In this document: positions 7,982-17,193 of the stretch, piece by piece
Numbering within the stretch: the first letter of the stretch is position 1
Layout of the letters: each line of letters begins with the position of its first letter
Made by a program: the position numbers and the translations under genes
Assembly (NCBI RefSeq): GCF_022899935.1
Contig: NZ_JALJCJ010000008.1
Coordinates: 62,001 to 126,000 of the forward strand
Length of the DNA stretch: 64,000 nucleotides
Direction: 5' to 3'
Origin: Shinella curvata
GTDB lineage: Bacteria; Pseudomonadota; Alphaproteobacteria; Rhizobiales; Rhizobiaceae
The notes under the pieces: generated by a model
The model's database searches: none
The model's input: only the letters and a program-made list of their open reading frames with translations
Told to the model about the DNA's origin: nothing

Positions 7982-9598
7982 ATGGATGAATTCGACTACG
8001 TGATCGTCGGAGCAGGGTCGGCAGGCTGCGTACTCGCAAACCGTCTTTCTGCGGACGGGCGCCACAAAGTCGCGCTGCTCGAGGCAGGGGGAAGCGACCT
8101 CAATTTCTGGGTCCGGATGCCGATCGGCTATGGCAAGACCTTCTACCACAATACGCTGAACTGGAAGTACCTCACGGAACCCGTTCCTGGTTTCGACGGC
8201 CGTCAAAGCTACTGGCCTCGCGGCAGAGTGGTCGGCGGATCGAGCTCGATTAATGCCATGGTCTTCATTCGTGGTCAGGCTCAGGATTTCGACGGTTGGC
8301 GTGCTCTTGGAAATCCAGGTTGGGCCTACGAGGACGTACTGCCATTCTTCAAACGCATGGAGGATAATCTTTCCGGTGCCGACCAATGGCGCGGCCGGGG
8401 CGGCCCGCTGACGATCACCAATATCGAAGATGTCGCGCATCCCCTCTGCCAGAACTATCTTGCCGGCGGTGTGGAGGCGGGGCTTGTCCGGAACCAGGAT
8501 TTCAACGGCGCAACGCAGGAAGGCATCGGCATCTATCAGATCACGACGCGCAAGGGTTTTCGCTGCTCTGCCGCGACCGCCTACCTCGCGCCTGCCAGCG
8601 CCCGGTCGAACCTGCGCGTGATCAAGGCTGCCCATGCGACACGCGTCCTCTTCGACGGCAAGCGAGCTGTGGGCATCGAATATCGGCAAGGAAGCGAGCT
8701 GCGAAGCATTCGCGCTCGACGTGAGGTCATCCTTTCGGCGGGAGCCGTTAACACGCCGCAACTCCTGCAGCTCTCAGGGGTCGGCGATCCCGTGCTCTTG
8801 CGGCGTCATGGCCTCGATGTGGTGCTGCCCGCGCCGAATGTCGGGCGAAACCTGCAAGACCATATCGGCTTCGACCATCTCTACAAAAGTACCCAGCCGA
8901 CGCTCAACGATGTATTGCGACCGTGGTGGGGCCGGCTGAAGGTCGGGTTGCGCTATGTGTTGACCTTGAGCGGCCCGCTCTCGCTTAGCGTCAACCAAGG
9001 CGGAGGCTTCTTCCGCACCAACCCCGGACGCACGCGGCCGAACATGCAGCTCTATTTCTCGCCGGTCAGCTACACCCGCGCCGTTCCCGGCAAGAGGGCC
9101 TTGATGAGCCCGGATCCGTTTGCGGGCTTCCTCGTCGGCGTCTCCAATTGCCACCCGACGAGCCTTGGGCAGCTTGCCATCCGATCGGCCGATCCTTTTG
9201 CGCCGCCCGAAATTCAGCCGAACTATCTGTCGACGGAGGAGGACGTGCAGGAATTGCTGGAAGGCGCGCACTTCCTGCGGCGTCTCGCGAAGACCGGGCC
9301 GATGCGGGAAATCATCGAAAGCGAAATCCGCCCCGGGCCCGAGGTCCTGAGCGACGAGGCGCTGATCGCCGACATTCGAGCGCGCTCCGGCTCCGTATTC
9401 CATCCCTGCGGCACCTGCGCCATGGGCGCGGACGCGTCCGCATCCGTGGTCGATCCTCGCCTTCGCGTGCATGGTCTCGAGAGCTTGCGTGTGGTCGACG
9501 CCTCGATCTTTCCGCGGATCACTTCGGGTAACCTCAATGCGCCAACGATCATGGTCGGTGAAAAGGGTGCCGATCTCATTCTCGAGGATGCGCGCTAG
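7982..9598 (+). CDS. GMC-family FAD-dependent alcohol/choline-type dehydrogenase
   Basis: 538 residues from the ATG at 7982, the usual GMC length; an in-frame ATG at 7931 adds 17 unlikely residues. The Rossmann FAD motif is at the very start (DYVIVGAGSAGCVLANRL). The GMC signature GRVVGGSSSINAMVFIRG follows near residue 80. The C-terminal active-site block FHPCGTCAMG contains the conserved His, and SGNLNAPTIMVGEKGAD is the usual last motif. Such enzymes oxidise primary or secondary alcohols to aldehydes or ketones with FAD. It opens a catabolic locus containing a dehydratase, an aldehyde dehydrogenase and an importer, so oxidation of an imported polyol or amino-alcohol is plausible. Its stop overlaps that of the convergent MocR gene by four bases. 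Confidence 0.92.
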   Translation: MDEFDYVIVGAGSAGCVLANRLSADGRHKVALLEAGGSDLNFWVRMPIGYGKTFYHNTLNWKYLTEPVPGFDGRQSYWPRGRVVGGSSSINAMVFIRGQAQDFDGWRALGNPGWAYEDVLPFFKRMEDNLSGADQWRGRGGPLTITNIEDVAHPLCQNYLAGGVEAGLVRNQDFNGATQEGIGIYQITTRKGFRCSAATAYLAPASARSNLRVIKAAHATRVLFDGKRAVGIEYRQGSELRSIRARREVILSAGAVNTPQLLQLSGVGDPVLLRRHGLDVVLPAPNVGRNLQDHIGFDHLYKSTQPTLNDVLRPWWGRLKVGLRYVLTLSGPLSLSVNQGGGFFRTNPGRTRPNMQLYFSPVSYTRAVPGKRALMSPDPFAGFLVGVSNCHPTSLGQLAIRSADPFAPPEIQPNYLSTEEDVQELLEGAHFLRRLAKTGPMREIIESEIRPGPEVLSDEALIADIRARSGSVFHPCGTCAMGADASASVVDPRLRVHGLESLRVVDASIFPRITSGNLNAPTIMVGEKGADLILEDAR

Positions 9599-11112
9599 GC
9601 ACTTGCACGCCCGCGGGCTTGCTGTTTGCGCATATCCTTCAAAACCATACCGAGGGTTTCCGTAGCACTTGCGATCATTCGAGGCGGCGCGGAGCTGAAT
9701 CCGAGGATCAGGCCGCGCTGGCTCACCGGCGTGATCGCGAACCGGCTGATCGGGGAGACGAGGATATTGTGGTCGGCGGCGCGCCGTGCGACGGCAAGCT
9801 CCTCGAAATCCGCGGCGAGACGACCAACCGTATGGAAGCCGGTCTCGGTCGGGGCGACCTCCATCAAGCCCTCCATATGTCGCGCCGCGCCGTCGAGCAA
9901 CGCCTGCAGCCGTTCGGCATAGACGCGCCGCATGCGGCGGATGTGACTGGAGAAGTGGCCGGCTTCGATGAAGCCTGCAACAACCGACTGGAGGCTTGCG
10001 GCCGAACCCTGCAGGGTTGCCCCGGCGATACGGTAGAACACGTCGACGAGGCCAGGTGGGGCGACGACATATCCGAGGCGAAGGGCGGCAAACAACGTCT
10101 TGGAAAAGCTACCGACATAGATGACGCGGCCCGATGTATCGACGCTCTTCAGCGTTGGCGGCGGATGACCGGCATAGTGGAATTCCCCGACATAGTCGTC
10201 CTCGATGATCCACGCGCCCGCCCGCTCGGCGGCGCGCAGCAGTTCGAAGCGGCGCTGCAGGCTCATCGTCACGCCGAGTGGGTGCTGGTGTGCCGGCGTC
10301 ACGAAGGCCAGTCGGAACTCCGGCGCGATTTCCAACCCCTCGGCGACATTGATGCCCTCTTCGTCGATGCTCAGCGGAACAAGCCTGGCGCCTGAGGAAA
10401 TCAGACTGTTGCGGGCGCCGATCGCACCGGGGTTCTCGATCCAGACCGTATCGCCCGGATCGAGCAGCGTGTTGCCGATCCGGTTGAATGCGTCCTGGGC
10501 ACCATTGAAAATGAAGACCTGCTCCGGCTCGCAAGCGATGCCGCGGTTGGCGCGCAGGTGCATGGCGACGGCACGGCGCAATTCCATAAGGCCCTCCGGC
10601 GGCGGATAGCCGAGCAGGAGATTGCGCGGCTGGCGCCAATAGCGCGCCGCCATGCTTGCCCAGAGGGCCATCGGGAATTCGTCGAAGGCAGGAATGCCGG
10701 TGATGAAGGGCCGGGGATTTTCCGGATGCGCGAGACGTGGATAATAATGCTCAGACGCATCGGCGCTCAGTTGTGCAAGTCGCGGCGGGCTGCGGATTTC
10801 GTCGAGCCCTTTGCTCGGCGTCGGAGTAGGGCGTCCGTCGCGCAAGGTCTCCGCCACATAGGCGCCAGCCCCGATGTTGGAACGGATCAATCCCTCGGCA
10901 GCGAGTTGCTCGTAGACACTGATAGCCGTGGTGCGCGACACGCCATGGTCCTTGGCGAGCGTCCGGCTGGACGGCAAGCGCTCTCCCGGCTGCAGCCTGC
11001 CGCTTAAGATCATGTCGCGGAGCGCTGAGCCGAGCTGGACGCTAATCGGTGTCCTCGAATTTCGGTCGAACTGCAGCGTGGGTAAAAGCGCCCCGCCCGG
11101 ATACTTCACCAT
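9595..11112 (-). CDS. MocR/PdxR-type regulator (GntR wHTH + aminotransferase domain)
   Basis: About 505 residues. The N-terminal GntR winged helix (SVQLGSALRDMILSGRLQPG, then ERLPSSRTLAKDHGVSRTTA) is followed by a linker and a fold-type I aminotransferase domain. The PLP-binding lysine lies in YVGSFSKTLFAALRLGY and the phosphate/ring-binding Asp region in WIIEDDYVGEFHY. MocR proteins are dimeric regulators that sense PLP or PLP-amino compounds. Start: ATG at 11112 with GGGAGGGG a few bases upstream; the longer frame to 11178 lacks such a site. It is divergent from the dehydratase/aldehyde dehydrogenase/ABC genes and convergent with the GMC gene, so it is the likely regulator of this locus and hints at an amino compound as inducer. 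Confidence 0.92.
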   Translation of the reverse strand: MVKYPGGALLPTLQFDRNSRTPISVQLGSALRDMILSGRLQPGERLPSSRTLAKDHGVSRTTAISVYEQLAAEGLIRSNIGAGAYVAETLRDGRPTPTPSKGLDEIRSPPRLAQLSADASEHYYPRLAHPENPRPFITGIPAFDEFPMALWASMAARYWRQPRNLLLGYPPPEGLMELRRAVAMHLRANRGIACEPEQVFIFNGAQDAFNRIGNTLLDPGDTVWIENPGAIGARNSLISSGARLVPLSIDEEGINVAEGLEIAPEFRLAFVTPAHQHPLGVTMSLQRRFELLRAAERAGAWIIEDDYVGEFHYAGHPPPTLKSVDTSGRVIYVGSFSKTLFAALRLGYVVAPPGLVDVFYRIAGATLQGSAASLQSVVAGFIEAGHFSSHIRRMRRVYAERLQALLDGAARHMEGLMEVAPTETGFHTVGRLAADFEELAVARRAADHNILVSPISRFAITPVSQRGLILGFSSAPPRMIASATETLGMVLKDMRKQQARGRASA

Positions 11113-11296
11113 CACGCCCCTCCCGGCCGAACTCGGCTCCACTTTTTCCCAGCAATAGTGGTCCGCTCGTAAAAGCATAGTGGACCTTACTGCCCAAGGA
11201 ATTTGCGATGATTGTCGTACCAGTTCGCGGCGTCAAGTGCTCTTCAAACGAGTGTCCGGCGCCCTTAGCCAGCAAGCATCAAAAGATCGTAGGGCC

Positions 11297-12400
11297 ATGA
11301 AGATCACGCGCATCGAGACATTCTGCAATCGCTATGTCGGTTTCGTCCGGGTCACCGACGAAACCGGTGCGACCGGCTGGGGACAGGTCTCGACCTACAA
11401 TTCCGACCTGACGTCCGAAGTGCTGCATCGCCAGGTCGCGCCCTACACACTCGGCGCGCGGATCACCGATCTCGACGACCACCTCGACCGCGTTTTCGAA
11501 CGCGAGCACAAGTTTCCGGGCTCCTACCTCTATCGCGCCATGTGTGGGCTCGATACTGCGATCTGGGACCTGCGCGGCAAGCAGGCTGGCAAGCCGGTCG
11601 CAGAGCTGCTTGGTGGTTCGGCCGGCACCATTCACGCTTACGCCTCCTCGATGAAACGCGACATTACCCCGACGCAGGAAGCCGAGCGCTTCAAGCGCCT
11701 CCGCGACGAGTACGGGTTCACTGCGTTCAAGTTCCGTGTCGGAGCAGAATGCGGCCGCAATGAAGACGAGTGGCCCGGTCGCACAGAAGAGATCATTCCG
11801 ACCATTGCGAAGGCGGTCGGGGCCGGGGCTGACCTGCTTGCTGACGCCAACTCCTGCTACAGCCCTGCGCGCGCCATAGAAGTCGGTAAGATCATGCAGG
11901 ACAACGGCCTCGTGCATTATGAGGAACCGTGCCCATATTGGGAACTCGAGCAGACGAAAGAGGTCACCGATGCCCTCGACATCGATGTTACAGGCGGCGA
12001 ACAGGATTGCGATCTTGCGACCTGGAAACGGATGATCGACATGAGGGCGGTCGATATCGTCCAGCCCGACATCTGCTATCTCGGCGGCATCAGTCGCACT
12101 CTGCGTGTCGTGCGCATGGCCGAGGCGGCGGGTCTTCCCGTCACCCCGCATGCCGCGAACCTGTCGATGGTCACGATCTTCACGATGCACCTGCTGCGCG
12201 CTATCCCGAATGGCGGCAAGTACCTCGAATTCTCTATCGAAGGCGAGGACTACTATCCATGGCAGGATGGCCTCTTCCGCAAGTCGCCCTACACAATCGT
12301 CGATGGCAAGGCCACGGTGACGGACGAGCCCGGTTGGGGCGTGGAAATCGATCCCGAATGGCTGGCGCGCTCCTCCTACAAGATCAGCGAGGTCAATTGA
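11297..12400 (+). CDS. Mandelate racemase/muconate lactonizing enzyme superfamily protein
   Basis: 367 residues from the ATG at 11297 (GTAGGG upstream); the frame is open further left but those residues are not family-like. The enolase-superfamily capping domain is at the N-terminus (MKITRIETFCNRYVGFVRV), followed by the barrel. The strand-2 base motif reads FKFRVG, i.e. K-x-R rather than K-x-K. The three metal ligands are the Asp of LLADANSCY, the Glu of HYEEPCPYWE and the Glu of TGGEQDCD. The strand-7 His is in VTPHAANLS, paired with the Asp of DIVQPDICYLGG, so it belongs to the mandelate-racemase subgroup, whose members dehydrate or epimerise sugar acids and related compounds. The aldehyde dehydrogenase gene follows after one base. 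The substrate is unknown. Confidence 0.9.
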   Translation: MKITRIETFCNRYVGFVRVTDETGATGWGQVSTYNSDLTSEVLHRQVAPYTLGARITDLDDHLDRVFEREHKFPGSYLYRAMCGLDTAIWDLRGKQAGKPVAELLGGSAGTIHAYASSMKRDITPTQEAERFKRLRDEYGFTAFKFRVGAECGRNEDEWPGRTEEIIPTIAKAVGAGADLLADANSCYSPARAIEVGKIMQDNGLVHYEEPCPYWELEQTKEVTDALDIDVTGGEQDCDLATWKRMIDMRAVDIVQPDICYLGGISRTLRVVRMAEAAGLPVTPHAANLSMVTIFTMHLLRAIPNGGKYLEFSIEGEDYYPWQDGLFRKSPYTIVDGKATVTDEPGWGVEIDPEWLARSSYKISEVN

Positions 12401-12401
12401 G

Positions 12402-13889
12402 ATGACCACAGAGGCTCTGGTTGCCGAATACTTCTCCAGCGGCACGCTTGCCGGATTGCCCTCCGGCCACTTCATCGACGGCGGCTTCGTTGCCGCCTCA
12501 GGCGGGCGAATGATGGAGACGTTCGATCCGGGTGCATCCCGGGCATATCATTCGTTCGCTGCCGGCAATGGCGATGACGTCGATCGGGCGGTTGCCGCGG
12601 CACGTCGTGCCGGGCGAGAATGGGGGTGGACAAAGGCCGGCGCGCGCGGGGCGATCCTCTTTCGCGCCGCACAGATCATCCGGGCGGAAGCCGGGCGGCT
12701 CGCGGTGGTGGAGAGCCTCGATAGCGGCAAGACCCTGCAGGAAGCCGAGGGCGATGTCGCCGGCGCCGTACGCTGCTTCGAATATTACGCAGGCGCTGCC
12801 GACAAGATCCAGGGCGACACTTTCCCGATCGGCGCCGACTACATCGGCTATTCGATCGAGGAACCGGTCGGCGTCACGGCCCATGTCATTCCCTGGAATT
12901 ACCCGCTTTCGACGGCGGCGCGCAGCATTGCGCCAGCGCTTGCCGCCGGCTGCACCGTCGTCGCCAAGCCGGCCGAGCAGACACCGCTGACGGCCCTTAT
13001 GCTCGCTGACATTCTCTTGCGTGCCGGCCTACCTGCCGGCGTGTGCAATGTCATCACAGGAACCGGCGCAGAGGCCGGTGGCCCCCTGGTTGCTCATCCC
13101 GATGTCCGCCACGTCACCTTCACGGGATCGGTTGCGACCGGAATCCGCGTGATGCAGTCGGCTGCAGCCAATGTCGCCAGCGTCGTGCTTGAGCTTGGGG
13201 GCAAGTCGCCGCTCATCGTCATGGCCGATGCGGATATGGATGCGGCCGTCGAAGGCGTGCTCGGTGCCATCTACGAAAATGCAGGGCAGATTTGCTCGGC
13301 GGGATCGCGCCTTGTCGTCGAACGGAAGATCCACGCCGAGATGGTCGAGCGTCTTTCGGCCCGTGCCGGCAGCCTCAGGCTTGGCCATGGCCTGCGTCGC
13401 CCTGAGGTCGGTGCGTTGAGCTCGGCTGCCCATCTCGTCAAGATCGAGGGCTATATCGAGGGCGCGCGGACGCGCGGCATTGCGATCGCGGCAGGTGGCT
13501 CGCGGGCGTCGGATCCGGAGAACGGCAAGGGATGGTTCTTCCAGCCGACCATCCTGGACGCTGTGAGTGCCGACGATCCGGTCGTCCAGGAGGAAATCTT
13601 CGGACCTGTCCTTTCGGTGCAGGTGGTCGAGGATGAAGAGGAGGCCGTCGCAGTGGCGAACGGGACGGACTTCGGCCTCGTTGCGGGAATCTACACCGGC
13701 GATTTCGGCCGCGCGCACCGCATGGCGCGCGATATCGATGCCGGCCAAGTCTATATCAACGAATACTTCGCAGGCGGCATAGAGGTGCCTTTCGGCGGCA
13801 ACAAGCTTTCTGGCTTCGGGCGCGAGAAGGGCTTCCAGGCACTACGGAGCTATACGCGCACCAAGAGCCTGACCGCGAAAATAAGCTGA
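12402..13889 (+). CDS. NAD(P)-dependent aldehyde dehydrogenase
   Basis: 495 residues, the full length of the ALDH superfamily. The oxyanion and binding region PWNYPLSTAARSIAPALAAG, the Gly-rich turn FTGSVATGIRVM, the general-base Glu of LELGGKSPLIV and the catalytic Cys of NAGQICSAGSRLVVE are all present in the right order. The C-terminal EEIFGPVLSVQVV and PFGGNKLSGFGREKG blocks complete it. It begins one base after the stop of the dehydratase-like gene, so the two are translated together. It should oxidise the aldehyde produced in this pathway (perhaps by the GMC enzyme) to the acid. It resembles betaine-aldehyde and gamma-amino-aldehyde dehydrogenases, but substrate cannot be assigned. Confidence 0.93.
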   Translation: MTTEALVAEYFSSGTLAGLPSGHFIDGGFVAASGGRMMETFDPGASRAYHSFAAGNGDDVDRAVAAARRAGREWGWTKAGARGAILFRAAQIIRAEAGRLAVVESLDSGKTLQEAEGDVAGAVRCFEYYAGAADKIQGDTFPIGADYIGYSIEEPVGVTAHVIPWNYPLSTAARSIAPALAAGCTVVAKPAEQTPLTALMLADILLRAGLPAGVCNVITGTGAEAGGPLVAHPDVRHVTFTGSVATGIRVMQSAAANVASVVLELGGKSPLIVMADADMDAAVEGVLGAIYENAGQICSAGSRLVVERKIHAEMVERLSARAGSLRLGHGLRRPEVGALSSAAHLVKIEGYIEGARTRGIAIAAGGSRASDPENGKGWFFQPTILDAVSADDPVVQEEIFGPVLSVQVVEDEEEAVAVANGTDFGLVAGIYTGDFGRAHRMARDIDAGQVYINEYFAGGIEVPFGGNKLSGFGREKGFQALRSYTRTKSLTAKIS

Positions 13890-14069
13890 TCGTCATAATG
13901 GCCTTAACGCAAGCGGATAATGGACCTTCCAGAGGAGCCAATCCCATTCTTTGATGTCATCGGCTGAAAATCGGGAGCGGGACCCAACCGTTGGGAACGG
14001 ATTGGTCCTTTGAGGAGAAAACGCCGGAAAAACGGCGACTATAACGGCCAAACGAAAGAGGAGAACATC

Positions 14070-15146
14070 ATGAAATCGAAATTCGCGCTTGCCGCGACGA
14101 CGGCGCTTGCCCTGTTCGTTGCGAATACTGACGCCAACGCCGAAACGCTGCGCCTGCTCACCTGGGGCGGCTATGCGCCTGATAATGTCATCAAGCTCTT
14201 CGAGGAGGCGAACCCCGATATCACCGTCGAGGTGACGCTCTCCAACAACGAAGAAATGATTGCCAAGCTCCGCGCGACCGGCGGCGCCGGCTACGACCTC
14301 GCACAGCCGAGCCATGACCGCATCTTCGCGGCCCAGAAGGAGTATAACATCTACAAGCCGCTGGATCTTTCCAAGGTCGGCGCGGCAAGCCTCGATGCCA
14401 ACCTGCTTGAGGGCGTGAAGGCCAATGCGACCATCGATGGCGAGCTCTATGCCGTGCCGCACCAGTGGGGTACGTCCGGGATCGTCGCCGACATCTCGAA
14501 AGCACCGAACGTCAAGGGTTGGGGCGACCTCTGCAATCCGGAATACAAGGGGCGCACCTCAATGCGCCTGCGCCGGACGATCCTGCTCGGTACGGCCTTC
14601 GGGCTTGGGAAGGATCCGTTCGCGCTCTATGCCGACAAGGCTGCCTACCAGAAGATGCTCGATGAGGTCACGGACACGTTGATCGCCTGCAAGGACAATG
14701 TGAAGACCTACTGGAACGGCGGGGACGATCTCTCGACACTTCTTTTGTCGGGTGAAGTTGTCGTCTCGGAAGCCTGGGATTCCACCGCTTTCAAGCTTTA
14801 CGGCCAGAACAAGAACCTCGTCTATGTACCACCGGAAACCGGTGCGCTTGCCTGGATCGACACCTTCGTCCTCCCGCGCAAGAGTGAGGCCGACGAAGCC
14901 GCGTATAAGTGGATCAACTTCGTCATGAAGCCGGAGATCGTGAAGCTGATGTCGGATTCGACAGGTGCAATCGCGGCCGTCAAGAACGGCATCGATCTCC
15001 TGCCCGACGACAAGAAGGCAGCGGTAAAGGCCGCCTTCGACGACAAGGATCTCGCCAACCTCAAGTTCTTCGCCAACATTCCGGCTGGCCTTGAGGACAT
15101 GGAAGGCAAGGCGCTCGAGCGCATCAAGGCCGCGACGTCGAACTGA
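14070..15146 (+). CDS. PotD-like ABC transporter substrate-binding protein
   Basis: 358 residues. A Sec signal peptide is clear: MKSKFALAATTALALFV with cleavage near NANA-ET, giving a periplasmic protein. The mature start ETLRLLTWGGYAPDNVIKLF is the PotD/PotF pattern, and YAVPHQWGTSGIVADISK and YAWIDTFVLPRK-like segments (GALAWIDTFVLPRK) belong to the polyamine-binding subfamily. Start: the ATG at 14070 follows AAAGAGGAGAA. It is the first gene of a binding protein-ATPase-two permease series and is separated from the ATPase by a stable hairpin. Ligand: probably a polyamine-like, opine-like or otherwise cationic compound, but the pocket residues cannot be read reliably. Confidence 0.92.
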   Translation: MKSKFALAATTALALFVANTDANAETLRLLTWGGYAPDNVIKLFEEANPDITVEVTLSNNEEMIAKLRATGGAGYDLAQPSHDRIFAAQKEYNIYKPLDLSKVGAASLDANLLEGVKANATIDGELYAVPHQWGTSGIVADISKAPNVKGWGDLCNPEYKGRTSMRLRRTILLGTAFGLGKDPFALYADKAAYQKMLDEVTDTLIACKDNVKTYWNGGDDLSTLLLSGEVVVSEAWDSTAFKLYGQNKNLVYVPPETGALAWIDTFVLPRKSEADEAAYKWINFVMKPEIVKLMSDSTGAIAAVKNGIDLLPDDKKAAVKAAFDDKDLANLKFFANIPAGLEDMEGKALERIKAATSN

Positions 15147-15168
15147 TCGCCTCTCACGGCAACGACCA

Positions 15169-15195
15169 GCCGGCCGAGGGTCTTCCTTGGCCGGC
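15169..15195 (+). terminator. Intercistronic stem-loop after the binding-protein gene
   Basis: GCCGGCCGAGG at 15169-15179 pairs with CCTTGGCCGGC at 15185-15195 (11 bp, one G-T pair) around a five-base loop. No long T-run follows, so it probably works as a partial terminator or RNA-stabilising hairpin that keeps the binding protein more abundant than the rest of the transporter. Confidence 0.65.
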
Positions 15196-15241
15196 CGCTT
15201 TCGAAATGGCCGCCCGGCGGCCCGCGACCTATGAGCCCACC

Positions 15242-16315
15242 ATGCACGATCTTCAATGCGAAAGCCTGGTAAAGCGCTTCGGCGCCTACACCGCCGTCAA
15301 CAGCGTGTCCTTCAACGTCCCGCGCGGTTCCTTCTTCTCTATCCTCGGACCTTCAGGTTGCGGCAAGACCACGCTGATGCGGATGATCGCAGGCTTCGAG
15401 GCGCCGTCGAGCGGAGATATCCGCATCAAGGGAAAATCGGTCCTCTCGACACCGCCGAACAAACGCCCAGTGAAAATGGTGTTCCAGCATCTGGCGCTCT
15501 TCCCCATGATGAATGTCGGCGAGAACATTGCCTATGGCCTGCGTTGCCGCGGCGAAAACAAGGCGGATATCGGCGGCAAAGTGGCGCGGGTCCTCGATCG
15601 GGTTGGCCTCCCCGGGACTGAGCACAAGCAGGTCTCTCAGCTTTCCGGTGGCCAGAAGCAGCGCATCGCGATCGCCCGCTGCATGGTTCTCGAACCAGAC
15701 GTCCTGCTGCTCGACGAGCCTCTCGGTGCCCTGGACCTGAAACTGCGCGAGCGTATGAAGATCGAGCTGAAGCAACTCCAGCACCAGTTCGAGACGACCT
15801 TCCTCTACATCACGCATGACCAGTCGGAGGCCCTCCTCATGTCCGACAATGTCGCCGTGATGAATGCCGGCCAGTTCGAGCAGATCGGCTCGCCGCAGGA
15901 ACTCTACAACAATCCGAAGACCGGCTTCGTTGCAGGCTTTGTCGGCGACAGCAACCGCTGGTCCGGGCGCGTAGTCTCGTTGTCCGAGGGTAAGGTCCGC
16001 GTCGCAATCGACGGCGGTGGCGAAGTGACCGCGCTTGCCGGCGACAACAGGATCGCGGCCGGCGGATCCGTAGAGGTCTTCGTGCGCCCCGAGGCGATCT
16101 CGATCGGTGGCGGCCGTGACGAGGTCTTGGGCGGCACAGTCGAAAGTCTGCTGTTCAATGGCGCAAGCAGCCGCATCCTCGTTCGCATGGACAACGGACA
16201 CCTCGTGGAGGTCGGCCAGGCAGTCATGGACGGATCAGTAACAGTCTCACCCGGCGAGAAGGTCCAGATATGCTGGAGCCAGCTCCACGGTCGCGCCTTC
16301 ACCACTGCGAGGTAG
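15242..16315 (+). CDS. PotA-like ABC transporter ATP-binding protein
   Basis: 357 residues. Walker A is GPSGCGKTT, the Q-loop lies in VFQHLALFPMM, the signature is LSGGQKQRIAIAR, Walker B is VLLLDEPLGALD and the switch His is in ITHDQSEALLM. The C-terminal ~120 residues form a TOBE-type regulatory domain (VFVRPEAISIGG), as in the PotA/FbpC class. Start: ATG at 15242, which matches where the family begins (CESLVKRFGAYTAVNSVSF). The following permease gene starts five bases after the stop. It powers the adjacent importer at the inner membrane. Confidence 0.93.
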   Translation: MHDLQCESLVKRFGAYTAVNSVSFNVPRGSFFSILGPSGCGKTTLMRMIAGFEAPSSGDIRIKGKSVLSTPPNKRPVKMVFQHLALFPMMNVGENIAYGLRCRGENKADIGGKVARVLDRVGLPGTEHKQVSQLSGGQKQRIAIARCMVLEPDVLLLDEPLGALDLKLRERMKIELKQLQHQFETTFLYITHDQSEALLMSDNVAVMNAGQFEQIGSPQELYNNPKTGFVAGFVGDSNRWSGRVVSLSEGKVRVAIDGGGEVTALAGDNRIAAGGSVEVFVRPEAISIGGGRDEVLGGTVESLLFNGASSRILVRMDNGHLVEVGQAVMDGSVTVSPGEKVQICWSQLHGRAFTTAR

Positions 16316-16320
16316 GGACG

Positions 16321-17190
16321 ATGGCGCGCACCGACGTCGGCAAACTCTCCTTCATCCTTCTCTTCGCGCCCTTCGCGCTCTGGATCGCACTCCTGATCAT
16401 CCTGCCGCAGCTCGGCATCGGCTACATCTCCTTGCGCGAGAAGGTGGGGCCGGGCGAGTATACGTTCGGCTTTTCGAACTATGTCGCCTTCCTGTCCGAG
16501 CCGATCTATTGGAATACGCTTTTGCGGACCGCCTGGATGTCGATCCTGGTGACCGCCATGGCGCTCGCCGTCGGCTTTCCGGTCGCCTACTATATCGCCA
16601 AGATCGCCCAGCGCCGATCGCGTGCCGCGCTTTTCCTGATGTGCCTCATCCCGCTCTGGGTGAGCGACCTTGTGCGCGCCTTCGGCTGGATCGTCATCCT
16701 GCGTGAGACGGGACTTGTCTCCAGTCTTCTCCAGAAGATCGGCCTGGTCAGCGGGCCGGTCGAGCTTCTCTACAACGACGCGACCGTCGTCATGGGGCTC
16801 GTTTATACCGTTGTGCTCTTCATGATCGTACCGCTCGTCTCGACACTCGACGGAATGGATAACTCGCTGATCGAGGCGGGTTACAATCTCGGCGGCAGCC
16901 GCTTAACCGTCTTCCGCCGCATCGTCGTGCCATACGCGATGCCGGGCATCGTCGCCGGCTGTATCATCGTGTTCATGCTGACGGCTGGCAGCTACCTGAC
17001 ACCCATCCTGCTCGGGGGCAAGAACAGCATGTGGTTCACCGAGCAGATCTACGAGCAGTTCGTGACGCGCTACAACTGGGAATCCGGTGCGACCTTCGGT
17101 GTCCTCCTGCTCGTCTTCACATCGTTCGTCGTCTGGCTCGGCCTGCGGCTGACCGGCCAGAGCTTGGCCTCTACCGTCGCAAAGGACTGA
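16321..17190 (+). CDS. PotB-like ABC transporter permease
   Basis: 289 residues with about six hydrophobic segments beginning LSFILLFAPFALWIALLIIL. The EAA cytoplasmic loop that docks the ATPase is visible as EAGYNLGGSRLTVFRRIVVP (E-A-x3-G-x9-V-P). Start: ATG at 16321, preceded by GAGGTAGGG at the end of the ATPase gene. It forms the heterodimeric channel together with the PotC-like protein that follows three bases later. Confidence 0.92.
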   Translation: MARTDVGKLSFILLFAPFALWIALLIILPQLGIGYISLREKVGPGEYTFGFSNYVAFLSEPIYWNTLLRTAWMSILVTAMALAVGFPVAYYIAKIAQRRSRAALFLMCLIPLWVSDLVRAFGWIVILRETGLVSSLLQKIGLVSGPVELLYNDATVVMGLVYTVVLFMIVPLVSTLDGMDNSLIEAGYNLGGSRLTVFRRIVVPYAMPGIVAGCIIVFMLTAGSYLTPILLGGKNSMWFTEQIYEQFVTRYNWESGATFGVLLLVFTSFVVWLGLRLTGQSLASTVAKD

Positions 17191-17193
17191 CCC